Shown piece after piece: positions 34,120 through 43,235 of a stretch of 64,000 nt of DNA; position 1 is the stretch's first letter; the number at the start of each line of letters is the position of its first letter. The stretch comes from Rodentibacter genomosp. 2. Lineage in GTDB: Bacteria > Pseudomonadota > Gammaproteobacteria > Enterobacterales > Pasteurellaceae. The notes under the pieces are model-generated. The model saw only the letters and a program-made list of their open reading frames with translations, was not told the DNA's origin and did no database searches. Position numbers and translations under genes: made by a program. The DNA lies in NCBI GenBank assembly GCA_001999425.1, contig MLHP01000019.1, forward strand, positions 22,967-86,966, given 5' to 3'.

Positions 34120-35040
34120 TTATTCACCAGATGGCTCGGCAAAATACCGTTTTTGTTCATCTAATTTTTTCTGTATCAGTGGTTTTAATACACGTTTTAT
34201 GATCGCTGAAATCGGGACAACCGTTAAAATCATTGCTACTAGAAAGACAATGTAGAAACATAGCACGATTTTGCGAAAACTTGGCGAAATTTGACCGCAC
34301 TTTATCAGTAATCTTCCCCAAATATGGAAACTGCGGCTACCAACTTTCTCACTCATCATTAATTTTTCATCAATTTTGACTGCCCCCATTCCTTGAAAAA
34401 TAGAACGATCAAGTGGTCGATTTTCACTAAAAATTTGCAAAAGTTTTTCGCCAAAGCGTTGCATATCTTTTATTTCACTTTCGGCAATTCCCGCACTAGG
34501 CAACCAAGAGAGTGCCTTTTTCTTTCCTGTTAGCATCCACATTGGTGTGGTGATAAAGCTTGCCCAATCATTAGACTGATCCACTTTTACCACATTCGCA
34601 ATCAGCTTTGCGCCACAATCCGCCAATAAGGTTTTCATTTTTTCTTGCGCTTGTAGCCACATATTGCGGCAACCGATCAAGGTAATGACCGGTGTATTTT
34701 TTAAATGTCTTTTGGCTTGTTCTGATTGTAAAAAAGCAGTGATCGGCTGACTTGGTGAAAGAAACCAAACTGTGTAGGCGATAATTACGAGATCATATTT
34801 TTCGTGTTGGAGTTTGGGGGAATGGATAGGGGCTGGCTGCAAATGCACCGTTTCGGGAAATTGATTAAAAAAGGAAATAAATTTCCAAGGGAAAGGATAA
34901 GGTTCGCATGGCTTAATGATGTGATGTTCTACGTGAATATCATTACTTTGTAATGGTATAAGAAAATGTTCCACAAGACGGGAAAGTTGTCCTGTTTGTG
35001 AATAGGAAATGACAAGGATATTTTGAGATTCTTTTTTCAT
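34120..35040 (-). CDS. darA: DarA-like dialkylresorcinol-forming flavoprotein
   Basis: A 306-residue protein with an N-terminal flavodoxin-like FMN fold (VISYSQTGQLSRL at about residue 12), PYPFPWKFISFFNQFPE, GCRNMW, and a C-terminal membrane helix (about 265-285) ending FAEPSGE, features I associate with DarA. DarA oxidises the cyclohexanedione made by DarB to the aromatic resorcinol. The start is uncertain (35040 or 35052; neither has a clear ribosome site). It follows hslR by 31 bases on the same strand, and may be read from the hslR promoter. Confidence 0.8.
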   Translation of the reverse strand: MKKESQNILVISYSQTGQLSRLVEHFLIPLQSNDIHVEHHIIKPCEPYPFPWKFISFFNQFPETVHLQPAPIHSPKLQHEKYDLVIIAYTVWFLSPSQPITAFLQSEQAKRHLKNTPVITLIGCRNMWLQAQEKMKTLLADCGAKLIANVVKVDQSNDWASFITTPMWMLTGKKKALSWLPSAGIAESEIKDMQRFGEKLLQIFSENRPLDRSIFQGMGAVKIDEKLMMSEKVGSRSFHIWGRLLIKCGQISPSFRKIVLCFYIVFLVAMILTVVPISAIIKRVLKPLIQKKLDEQKRYFAEPSGE

Positions 35041-35071
35041 GGGTATGACCATATCAAATTCAAAAATAGAT

Positions 35072-35464
35072 TCAATTTAATTCCTGATGTTTAAACTTCA
35101 ATAAATCCCGACGCTCTTTTTTATTCGGGCGGCGGTCGGGGTGGGGCATTGAAAGGGCGTTATTTTTTCTTGCCCATGTCATTTCTTCCCGTTTTTTCAC
35201 ACTTTGATCCGTTTCACGATAAAGCCGCTGTGCTTCGGGTGCGCCACGCCGTTGGTCGCTTAATGCCAGTATTTCCACTTCTTTTTCTTCATTGCCTTGG
35301 CGTAATTTTAAGATTGCTCCGATTTCTACCATTTTGCTCACTTTTGCGCGTTGCCCATTGTAATGTACCTTGCCTCCCTCAATCATCGCTTTGGCAATGC
35401 TGCGGGTTTTATAAAAACGGGCTGCCCATAACCATTTATCGAGGCGAACGTCTTTTTCTTCCAT
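35072..35464 (-). CDS. hslR: Heat shock protein 15 (HslR), S4-domain ribosome rescue protein
   Basis: A 130-residue protein with an N-terminal S4 RNA-binding domain (VRLDKWLWAARFYKTRSIAKAMIEGG split by short loops) and a basic tail (RRPNKKERRDLLKF). Hsp15 binds free 50S subunits carrying nascent chains. Length matches E. coli (133). Divergent from nudE, as in enterics, which marks the right edge of the accessory island. Confidence 0.93.
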   Translation of the reverse strand: MEEKDVRLDKWLWAARFYKTRSIAKAMIEGGKVHYNGQRAKVSKMVEIGAILKLRQGNEEKEVEILALSDQRRGAPEAQRLYRETDQSVKKREEMTWARKNNALSMPHPDRRPNKKERRDLLKFKHQELN

Positions 35465-35485
35465 TTACGATCTCTCTTTGCTCAA

Positions 35486-35519
35486 TTTGTGATACAGTTT
35501 GCGCCCATGGTATCACAAA
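35486..35519. promoter_or_regulatory. Perfect 10-base inverted repeat between hslR and nudE
   Basis: TTTGTGATAC (35486-35495) and GTATCACAAA (35510-35519), 14-base spacer, in the divergent promoter region. Possible operator for one or both genes. Confidence 0.4.
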
Positions 35520-35533
35520 ATACAGGAAAACCT

Positions 35534-36094
35534 ATGATGTCGGATGATCAAATGTCGTTGCCGAAAATTTTATCTACACGCACAGTCGCAAAATCCCGTT
35601 TATTTGAAATTCAGGCGGTTGATCTAGAATTTAGCAACGGTGAAAAACGAACCTACGAACGTTTTAAACCCGGTTTACATCAGGCAGTGATGATTGTGCC
35701 GATTGATGGAGATGATCTTTTACTGATTAGGGAATATGCCGTGGGTACGGAACGTTACGAGCTCGGTTTTCCAAAAGGTGGCGTAGATGTGGGGGAAACT
35801 CCGCAAGAGGCGGCGAATCGTGAGCTAAAAGAAGAAATTGGCTTGGGTGCAAAACAGTTTCATTTTTTGCGTACGGTTATCACCAGTCCGAGTTATATGC
35901 GCAATCCAATGCATATTTTTATTGCGCAGGATTTTTACCCCTGTAAACTCGAAGGGGATGAACCCGAACCGTTGGAATTGGTTCGTTTTCCGCTTGCCGA
36001 ATTAGATGAATTGATTGGCGACCACGATTTTAATGAAGCCCGAAATTTGACCGCACTTTATGCGTTGAGAGATTATTTGAATAGTCAGGGATAA
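35534..36094 (+). CDS. nudE: ADP compounds hydrolase NudE
   Basis: A 186-residue Nudix enzyme: the box runs GGVDVGETPQEAANRELKEE plus IGLG at about residues 88-110, and YAVGTERYELGFPKG precedes it. NudE hydrolyses ADP-ribose, Ap3A and NADH. ATG 35534 has AGGA at 6 bases; the earlier open ATGs would overlap the divergent promoter. Length equals E. coli NudE. Confidence 0.93.
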   Translation: MMSDDQMSLPKILSTRTVAKSRLFEIQAVDLEFSNGEKRTYERFKPGLHQAVMIVPIDGDDLLLIREYAVGTERYELGFPKGGVDVGETPQEAANRELKEEIGLGAKQFHFLRTVITSPSYMRNPMHIFIAQDFYPCKLEGDEPEPLELVRFPLAELDELIGDHDFNEARNLTALYALRDYLNSQG

Positions 36095-36234
36095 TAGGGT
36101 ATTAATAATTTTCTAATAAATGGGTGGTTTATTAAATATTTTCTAATTTAATTAAAGAAATATTAAAATAATTCTTGAACTTTTTTATGTTTCTTGGGAA
36201 AGTGAACACCTTTTTACTTAACCTAGGAAAAATT

Positions 36235-38235
36235 ATGCCTCATTCAAATTTAAAAGAACTCACGTTTCGTGGGATAATTCTCGGGGCGTTAATTACGGTG
36301 ATTTTCACCGCATCTAACGTCTATTTGGGATTAAAAGTCGGAATGACTTTTGCCTCTTCCATTCCTGCCGCTGTGATTTCTATGGCGGTGTTAAAATTCT
36401 TTAAAGATTCCAGTATCTTAGAAAATAACATGGTGCAAACCCAGGCTTCTGCTGCCGGCACTTTATCTTCTGTTATCTTCGTTTTACCGGGTTTGTTAAT
36501 GATGGGTTACTGGAACGATTTTCCATTTTGGCAAACCATGTTAATTTGCGCTTCCGGTGGAACATTAGGCGTATTATTTACAATTCCACTACGTCGCGCG
36601 ATGGTCGTGAATAGTGATTTACCTTATCCTGAAGGCGTGGCCGCTGCTGAAATTTTAAAGGCGGGAAATCATGATAAAGGTGATACAGGAGTAAAGGACA
36701 TTGCTTATGGTGGTTTATTAGCCGGTGTTGTCGCATTTTTAACCAATGGTTTACGTGTCATGGCGGATGGTGCGAGTGCATGGATTCAAACTAGTAAAGC
36801 CGCTTTCCAATTACCAATGGGATTCTCTCTTGCATTATTGGGTGCAGGTTATTTGATTGGTATTGTAGGCGGTATCGCTATATTGGTTGGTTTGGTGCTG
36901 ACTTGGGGAGTAGCGGTTCCGTTCTTTACCATGTCCGGTGATATGCCGACAGATATGGGATTAATCGACTTTGCCATGAGTACATGGAAAACCAAAGTTC
37001 GCTTTATTGGTGTAGGGACGATCGGTATTGCCGCAATCTGGACATTATTGGTTTTAATGAAACCTATGGTAGAAGGCATGGTGCATTCGTTCCGTATGTT
37101 GAAAAGCGGTCAATCAGAATCGGAGCATCGTATTGATATTGATCTCTCACCAAAAACCATGATTTATATCCTTATTGCTACTGTGGTATTGATCGTAATT
37201 TCATTACATCACTTTATTGCGGCAGCACCTATTTCACCGGAGCTTTCTATTTTATTGGTGGTGGTTTGTACTTTCTTAGCGGTATTTATCGGCTTTTTTG
37301 TGGCTGCCGCTTCCGGTTATATGGCTGGGTTAGTGGGGTCATCATCGAGTCCGATTTCCGGTATCGGGATTATTTCAGTGATTGTGATTTCTCTCGCATT
37401 GGTTTCTATTGGTAATGCTACGGGACTATTTGAAACGGCAGATGGTCAGAAATTTTTAACCGCACTGACGCTCTTTACCGCATCTATTGTCCTCACCACC
37501 GCGACGATTTCTAACGATAACTTACAGGATTTAAAAACCGGTTTATTAGTTGAAGCCACGCCGTGGCGTCAGCAAGTGGCATTGATTATCGGCTGTTTTG
37601 TCGGTGCATTGGTGATTGCGCCGGTATTGGAAATTTTATATCACGCTTACGGTTTCAGCGGTGCGTTGCCACGTCCTGATATGGATCCAACCCAAGCACT
37701 TTCCGCGCCACAAGCTACGATTATGACGACGATCTCGCAAGGTATTTTTACTAATAAATTAGAATGGACGTATATCTTAACCGGCGTAGGTTTAGGTGCG
37801 GTGTTAATTATTATTGATGCCTTCTTGAAAAAAGTGAGTAATAAAACCTTTGCATTACCGGTATTAGCGGTAGGGATTGGTATTTATTTACCGCCATCTA
37901 TTAATACACCGATTGTTGTTGGGGCATTCTTAGCCTGGTTCATTAATCGCCATATTGCAAACTATGCGGCACGCACCGGCGATAAACAAATCTCGGCTAA
38001 AGCAGAACGTTTTGGTACTCTTTTCTCGGCAGGATTGATCGTGGGTGAAAGTCTCATGGGAGTGATTCTCGCCTTTGTTATTGCGGCTTCCGTCACATCC
38101 GGCGGTTCTGAAGCACCATTGGCGCTTAACCTTGAAAATTGGGGTAGCATTAGTGAAATATTAGGTTTAACGGTATTTATTGCCGGGATCATTATTTTTG
38201 CTTCTCGTGTATTACGTGCGAAAAAATCTGATTAA
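36235..38235 (+). CDS. OPT family oligopeptide transporter
   Basis: A 666-residue membrane protein with about 14-16 helices, beginning LKELTFRGIILGALITVIF and carrying NVYLGLKVGMTFASSIPAA, the conserved first-helix motif of prokaryotic OPT proteins. Imports small peptides or metal-peptide complexes. ATG 36235 has AGGA upstream; a longer start at 36175 lacks a site. A 140-base AT-rich leader precedes it. Confidence 0.9.
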   Translation: MPHSNLKELTFRGIILGALITVIFTASNVYLGLKVGMTFASSIPAAVISMAVLKFFKDSSILENNMVQTQASAAGTLSSVIFVLPGLLMMGYWNDFPFWQTMLICASGGTLGVLFTIPLRRAMVVNSDLPYPEGVAAAEILKAGNHDKGDTGVKDIAYGGLLAGVVAFLTNGLRVMADGASAWIQTSKAAFQLPMGFSLALLGAGYLIGIVGGIAILVGLVLTWGVAVPFFTMSGDMPTDMGLIDFAMSTWKTKVRFIGVGTIGIAAIWTLLVLMKPMVEGMVHSFRMLKSGQSESEHRIDIDLSPKTMIYILIATVVLIVISLHHFIAAAPISPELSILLVVVCTFLAVFIGFFVAAASGYMAGLVGSSSSPISGIGIISVIVISLALVSIGNATGLFETADGQKFLTALTLFTASIVLTTATISNDNLQDLKTGLLVEATPWRQQVALIIGCFVGALVIAPVLEILYHAYGFSGALPRPDMDPTQALSAPQATIMTTISQGIFTNKLEWTYILTGVGLGAVLIIIDAFLKKVSNKTFALPVLAVGIGIYLPPSINTPIVVGAFLAWFINRHIANYAARTGDKQISAKAERFGTLFSAGLIVGESLMGVILAFVIAASVTSGGSEAPLALNLENWGSISEILGLTVFIAGIIIFASRVLRAKKSD

Positions 38236-38251
38236 TCCTTAAAATTCCTTT

Positions 38252-38285
38252 AAAATAGGCTATCTTTTCCGATAGCCTATTTTTT
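38252..38285 (+). terminator. Rho-independent terminator after the OPT gene
   Basis: AAAATAGGCTATC, 6-base loop, GATAGCCTATTTTT (38252-38285). The next ATG begins at 38286, directly after the T run. Confidence 0.85.
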
Positions 38286-38699
38286 ATGAAACCTTATCTT
38301 AAAGCATTAATTTTATTTCCTCTCCTTTCACAAGGATTGGTGACCGCACTATTTTGGTTTTTAGGAGCGGATCTGGAGCCGACACCATTTAGCCGATATT
38401 TTATGGCGGCGTTTTTCCTTGCTACTATCCCTGCTTTTTTGATTGTCTTGGTTGCCGCGAGGTTTCGTTATATTCGTTATAATATTGCAGCCATCGTATT
38501 ATGTTCATCATTGATTAGCTTTTTTTATTGTAATGTCGCATCCTATTTCTATTTATTGTTTATGGCTGAACAGGACGCTTCATTTTGGCAATGGATTACT
38601 GAAGGCGGTTTAACATTAGGGATATTAAGTGCTTGCTGTATGGTCTTTTATGCCTTATTTGTGTTGCCGTGGCTACTGCCAAAAACAAAATCATCATGA
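38286..38699 (+). CDS. Four-helix membrane protein
   Basis: A 137-residue protein with four predicted helices (about 5-25, 40-58, 65-95, 108-130) and no recognised domain. Its ATG adjoins a terminator stem, so it either has no ordinary leader and is read through from upstream, or starts later (Met at 38403 is possible). It precedes cysQ by 22 bases and carries an uptake core near its start. Confidence 0.65.
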   Translation: MKPYLKALILFPLLSQGLVTALFWFLGADLEPTPFSRYFMAAFFLATIPAFLIVLVAARFRYIRYNIAAIVLCSSLISFFYCNVASYFYLLFMAEQDASFWQWITEGGLTLGILSACCMVFYALFVLPWLLPKTKSS

Positions 38700-38721
38700 A
38701 AAAATATTGTAGGGAGATTTT

Positions 38722-39546
38722 ATGTTGCCACTCAATGAACATTTACTGAATCAGGTTTTACTGATTGCTTATCAAGCCGGTAATCATCTACAACGTTTTT
38801 ATCAACAGCATATTAATGTACAGATTAAAGATGACAACACACCGGTGACGGAAGCGGATCTTTTCGTTAGTCAATTTTTAACGGAAAAACTGACCGCACT
38901 TTTCCCCCAAACACCGGTGCTTTCCGAAGAAAATTGTCATATTCCTTTTGAGGAACGCCAAACCTGGAAAGAATATTGGCTTATCGATCCTCTTGATGGC
39001 ACACAACAATTTATTAATCGCACTGATCAATTTTCCGTTCTAATCACCCTCGTACGTAAAAATAAACCGGTGTTAAGCGTTATCCATGCACCGATTTTAT
39101 CTCTCACTTATTATGCGATGGAGGATTTTGGTGCGTTTAAAAAACAGGGTGAACAAGTCAAAAAATTGGCTAAAAACACCACAGATTTTAACCGCACTTC
39201 TTGTTCCCCAATATTACGCATTGCAGTGGGAGCAACGACCTCGCAGGAAAAAGTGCGGTCAATTTTACCGAAAGATTTGCCTTGTGAATTTGTTGTGATG
39301 GGGTCGAGTAGTTTAAAAAGCGGTTTAGTGGCGGAAGGTATTGTAGATTGCTATGTCCGTTTGGGGCAAACCGGCGAATGGGATACAGCAGGGGCGGAAG
39401 TGTTATTGGGGGAAACGAACGGGCAAATTTTTGATCCGCAATTTGCACCGCTGACATACAACCAATGTGAAACCTTAATTAATCCCGCTTTTGTGATGGT
39501 GGCGGATAAATCTATAGATTGGACATCTATCTTTCGATTTAATTGA
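38722..39546 (+). CDS. cysQ: 3'(2'),5'-bisphosphate nucleotidase CysQ
   Basis: A 274-residue inositol-monophosphatase-fold enzyme with metal sites VTEADL, SEEN, and WLIDPLDGTQQFI, and the second motif WDTAGAEVLL. It clears PAP formed in sulfate assimilation. Length near family norm (246-270). Two uptake cores lie inside. Confidence 0.92.
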   Translation: MLPLNEHLLNQVLLIAYQAGNHLQRFYQQHINVQIKDDNTPVTEADLFVSQFLTEKLTALFPQTPVLSEENCHIPFEERQTWKEYWLIDPLDGTQQFINRTDQFSVLITLVRKNKPVLSVIHAPILSLTYYAMEDFGAFKKQGEQVKKLAKNTTDFNRTSCSPILRIAVGATTSQEKVRSILPKDLPCEFVVMGSSSLKSGLVAEGIVDCYVRLGQTGEWDTAGAEVLLGETNGQIFDPQFAPLTYNQCETLINPAFVMVADKSIDWTSIFRFN

Positions 39547-39613
39547 TTGGTTAGAGGAGGAATTTTCGTTAGAATAGCCCGTCATTTCACTCGGTATTTT
39601 TATAAGGATAATT

Positions 39614-41098
39614 ATGCAAACTGAGAACAGCTGTATCGTCATTTTTGGCGCATCCGGTGATTTAACCCACCGAAAACTCATTCCGGCTCTTTATAATCTT
39701 TTCAAAATCGGAAGATTGGGTGAGAACTTTTCTGTGCTTGGCGTGGCGCGTTCGGAACTTAATGATGAAACTTTCCGTACAAAAATGCGTGAAGCTTTAA
39801 TCAAGAATGAAGATACCACACCAGAAACCCTTGATGAATTTTGCCATCATCTTTATTACCAAGCCGTCAATACGGCAGATGCCGATGATTATGGCAAATT
39901 AGTCCCTCGTTTGGACGAATTACACGATAAATATCAAACCTGTGGCAACACACTCTATTATATGTCCACGCCGCCAAGTCTTTATGGTGTGATTCCCGAA
40001 TGTTTGGCGGCACATGGCTTAAATACGGAAGAATATGGCTGGAAACGGATTATCGTAGAAAAGCCTTTTGGTTATGATGAAAAAACCGCACAAGTGTTGG
40101 ATGTGCAAATTCACCGTTTCTTTGAAGAACATCAAATCTATCGTATCGATCACTATCTTGGTAAAGAAACCGTGCAAAACTTGCTCGTGTTGCGTTTTTC
40201 TAACGGTTGGTTTGAACCCCTTTGGAATCGTAATTTTATTGATTACGTGGAAATCACGGGTGCCGAATCCATTGGTGTTGAAGAGCGGGGCGGTTATTAT
40301 GACGGCTCAGGTGCAATGCGGGATATGTTCCAAAATCACTTATTACAGGTGCTTGCGATGGTGGCAATGGAACCGCCGGCAATCATTAATGCGGACTCAA
40401 TGCGTGATGAAGTGGCAAAAGTGATGCACTGCTTACGCCCACTCACACAAGAAGATGTGGAGCATAATTTAGTGCTTGGGCAATATTCTGCCGGTGAAGT
40501 GAATGGCAACATAGTGAAAGGGTATTTAGAAGAAAAAGGTGTACCGGCAGATTCACACACGGAAACTTATATGGCACTGCGTTGTGAAATCGAAAACTGG
40601 CGTTGGGCCGGTGTGCCTTTCTATGTGCGTACGGGTAAACGCTTACCTGCTCGTGTGACTGAAATTGTGATTCATTTTAAAACGACACCACATCCGGTAT
40701 TCAGTCAAAATGCACCGGAAAATAAACTCATTATCCGTATTCAACCGGATGAAGGCATTTCAATGCGTTTTGGTTTGAAAAAACCGGGTGCAGGCTTTGA
40801 AGCCAAAGAAGTATCAATGGATTTCCGCTATGCGGATCTTGCTGGAGCACAGGTATTAACCGCTTATGAACGTTTATTGTTGGACGCGATGAAAGGTGAT
40901 GCAACCTTATTTGCCCGTACGGATGCCGTTCATGCCGCATGGAAATTCGTTCAACCTATCTTGGATTACAAAGCCAACGGCGGACGAATTCATGATTATG
41001 AAGCCGGTACTTGGGGACCGGTAGCAGCGGATAAACTCATTGCCAGACAAGGCAAGGTATGGCGTAAACCGAGTGGATTAATGAAGAAGAAAATTTAA
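39614..41098 (+). CDS. zwf: Glucose-6-phosphate 1-dehydrogenase
   Basis: A 494-residue enzyme with the NADP fold [11 protein letters not shown] (residues ~11-21), EKPFG, and active-site RIDHYLGKE (about 178). It starts the oxidative pentose phosphate pathway; pgl and gnd follow at 42.5 and 45.1 kb. Length equals E. coli Zwf. Confidence 0.96.
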   Translation: MQTENSCIVIFGASGDLTHRKLIPALYNLFKIGRLGENFSVLGVARSELNDETFRTKMREALIKNEDTTPETLDEFCHHLYYQAVNTADADDYGKLVPRLDELHDKYQTCGNTLYYMSTPPSLYGVIPECLAAHGLNTEEYGWKRIIVEKPFGYDEKTAQVLDVQIHRFFEEHQIYRIDHYLGKETVQNLLVLRFSNGWFEPLWNRNFIDYVEITGAESIGVEERGGYYDGSGAMRDMFQNHLLQVLAMVAMEPPAIINADSMRDEVAKVMHCLRPLTQEDVEHNLVLGQYSAGEVNGNIVKGYLEEKGVPADSHTETYMALRCEIENWRWAGVPFYVRTGKRLPARVTEIVIHFKTTPHPVFSQNAPENKLIIRIQPDEGISMRFGLKKPGAGFEAKEVSMDFRYADLAGAQVLTAYERLLLDAMKGDATLFARTDAVHAAWKFVQPILDYKANGGRIHDYEAGTWGPVAADKLIARQGKVWRKPSGLMKKKI

Positions 41099-41109
41099 AT
41101 GATATTGGG

Positions 41110-41139
41110 GGACGTGAAATCCAAGTTTCACGTCCTTTT
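41110..41139 (+). terminator. Terminator after zwf
   Basis: GGACGTGAAA (41110-41119), 6-base loop, TTTCACGTCC (41126-41135) and TTTT. The following 190 bases are AT-rich and hold only the promoter region of the next gene. Confidence 0.82.
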
Positions 41140-41331
41140 GCTATTTTAATCTTATATTAATTTAAGATAACTTATACTTATTTATAATAAAAATCCTGCT
41201 TTTCTTTAGATGAATAATCTTTACCCTCCATCCTATATTTAAAATATATATCATATAAATAATTGATCTTATACAGTCCTATTTTTCTATAGTAATTTGA
41301 ATATTAGTTAAATTACATAAGGAGAATAAAA

Positions 41332-42384
41332 ATGGCATTTTTTTCAGACACTTTTCTTCATTGGTTAGAAAATAACGCAAATGAATTAGATCAAAAATCG
41401 TCAGCATTATCGGAAGGTTTACTAAAACGCATTGCGGATGAAGGCGCATTCAAAATCGGTATCCCACAAGCATTCGGTGGCCTAGATGGTGAAGCTAAGG
41501 ATGTTGTTGAAATATTGCAAGAGTTGGCATCGCATTCACTGACGGCCAGTTTTATTGCATGGGGACATTATACCTTTATTAAACAAATTTTAATTAGCTC
41601 AAATCCCTATTTTAGAGAACATTATTTAAATGACCTCATTAATGCCAATATTGCTGGGGCGACAGGGCTTTCCAACACGGTGAAATATTTGGCGAACTTG
41701 GAGGAATTAAACGTAAAAATTATACAAAAAGACGGTAAATATTATTTAAATGGCAAGTTACCTTGGGTAACCAATGTGAGAAAAGATCGGTTTCTTGCTG
41801 TATTTTGTGCGGGTTTAGAAAATCAGGCTCCTTGGGTTATTGCGATTCCATCAGATACTATAGGGTTAGTTCGTTCGGCTGATTTAGAGTTTATCGCGCT
41901 ACAAGGCGCAAACACTGCGAGTCTAACGTTTAATGAGGTGGAACTAAAGCCGGAATGGGTTTTATCTGATAATGCCCCCGACTTTTTAGCTCAAACTCGC
42001 CCTTATTTTTTAGGTTACCAATTTGGCTTGGCACTAGGATTAGCAAAACGTTCATTGCAAGAAGTAGAACAACGTTTAACTTATCGTGAGTCATTAGTGG
42101 TAGATTGGCAGCAAATAAGCGAGCATTTTACTTCTCTTAAACAGCGTTTGTACCATGGATTGACGGAAGAACAATATTTTATTGCGCGTCCAAAAGAACT
42201 ACTGGCACTACGTTTAGAGGTGGTTGAGCTCGTGGCTAAAAGTTTATTGTTGGAGTTAGAAGCAAGTGGCGGTGCGGCTTATTTGAAAAACTCATCATTG
42301 AGCTTTGTTCGGCGTTGGAATGAAGGGGCATTTTTGCCGGTTGTCTCGCCAAGTGCAGCACAATTAAAACAACTTTTGCGATAA
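41332..42384 (+). CDS. Acyl-CoA dehydrogenase-like flavoprotein
   Basis: A 350-residue protein with the ACAD N-terminal alpha domain (LLKRIADEGAFKIGIPQAFGG), beta domain (GATGLSNTVKYL; NGKLPWVTN) and C-terminal helical bundle. Similar to DszC/SfnB-type monooxygenase relatives more than to fatty acyl dehydrogenases; no catalytic Glu can be assigned by eye. It sits between zwf and pgl, unusual for the pentose-phosphate genes. Substrate unknown. Confidence 0.75.
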   Translation: MAFFSDTFLHWLENNANELDQKSSALSEGLLKRIADEGAFKIGIPQAFGGLDGEAKDVVEILQELASHSLTASFIAWGHYTFIKQILISSNPYFREHYLNDLINANIAGATGLSNTVKYLANLEELNVKIIQKDGKYYLNGKLPWVTNVRKDRFLAVFCAGLENQAPWVIAIPSDTIGLVRSADLEFIALQGANTASLTFNEVELKPEWVLSDNAPDFLAQTRPYFLGYQFGLALGLAKRSLQEVEQRLTYRESLVVDWQQISEHFTSLKQRLYHGLTEEQYFIARPKELLALRLEVVELVAKSLLLELEASGGAAYLKNSSLSFVRRWNEGAFLPVVSPSAAQLKQLLR

Positions 42385-42536
42385 CGTTAATTTAATTAAT
42401 AATTTCTTATTTCAAATGGATAACTTAACCTCTTTGCTATGATAGAATACCTGCAATTTTATCATCGGTTTGGTTATCCGTTTTTCTTTTCCCTAAAAAA
42501 TACTGGAAAATCTGGCCGCACTTTTATAGGAATAAA

Positions 42537-43235
42537 ATGAATACGATCACGTTCTCTACGGCACAGCAAGCGGTTGAAAAAATTGCACAAGAATTTGTGA
42601 TTTATAGCCAATCAGCCCATCCCGTGCATATCTCCCTTTCCGGTGGCTCTACACCAAAATTATTATTTAAAACCTTATCACAGCTCCCATACCAAACCGC
42701 AATTAACTGGCAAAACCTCCATTTCTGGTGGGGCGATGAGCGAATGGTTGCGGCACAAGATCCGGAAAGTAATTATGGCGAAGTGCAAAAATTGTTATTT
42801 GATCATATTCAAATTCCCGCAGAGAATATTCATCGAATTCGTGGCGAAAATGAACCACAGGTTGAGCTAAAACGTTTCCAAGAAGAGCTAAGTGCGGTCA
42901 TTTCTGATGGTGTTTTTGATTGGATTATTTTGGGTATGGGGGCAGACGGGCATACCGCTTCGTTATTTCCTCACCAAACTAATTTTGATGATGAAAATCT
43001 TGCGGTGATTGCAAAACACCCTGAAAGTGGGCAAATCCGCATTTCCAAAACGGCAAAATTGATCAAGCAAGCAAAACGCATCACCTATCTTGTGACAGGG
43101 GAAGGAAAAGCGGAGATTTTGAAAGAAATCCAAACCACATCGGCTGAAAATTTGCCTTATCCGGCAGCGAAAATTAAAGCACAAAATGGCATAACGGAGT
43201 GGTACTTGGATAAAGCAGCGGCGGCATTGTTATAG
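42537..43235 (+). CDS. pgl: 6-phosphogluconolactonase
   Basis: A 232-residue NagB-fold enzyme with SLSGGSTPK near residue 36, WWGDERMV and GMGADGHTASLFP, the catalytic histidine segment. It hydrolyses 6-phosphogluconolactone between Zwf and Gnd. TAGTG overlap with the next gene. Confidence 0.94.
   Translation: MNTITFSTAQQAVEKIAQEFVIYSQSAHPVHISLSGGSTPKLLFKTLSQLPYQTAINWQNLHFWWGDERMVAAQDPESNYGEVQKLLFDHIQIPAENIHRIRGENEPQVELKRFQEELSAVISDGVFDWIILGMGADGHTASLFPHQTNFDDENLAVIAKHPESGQIRISKTAKLIKQAKRITYLVTGEGKAEILKEIQTTSAENLPYPAAKIKAQNGITEWYLDKAAAALL

Noticed and set aside
35149..35547. Plus-strand 132-codon frame opposite hslR
   Set aside because: Antisense of a conserved gene; composition is that of a shadow frame.
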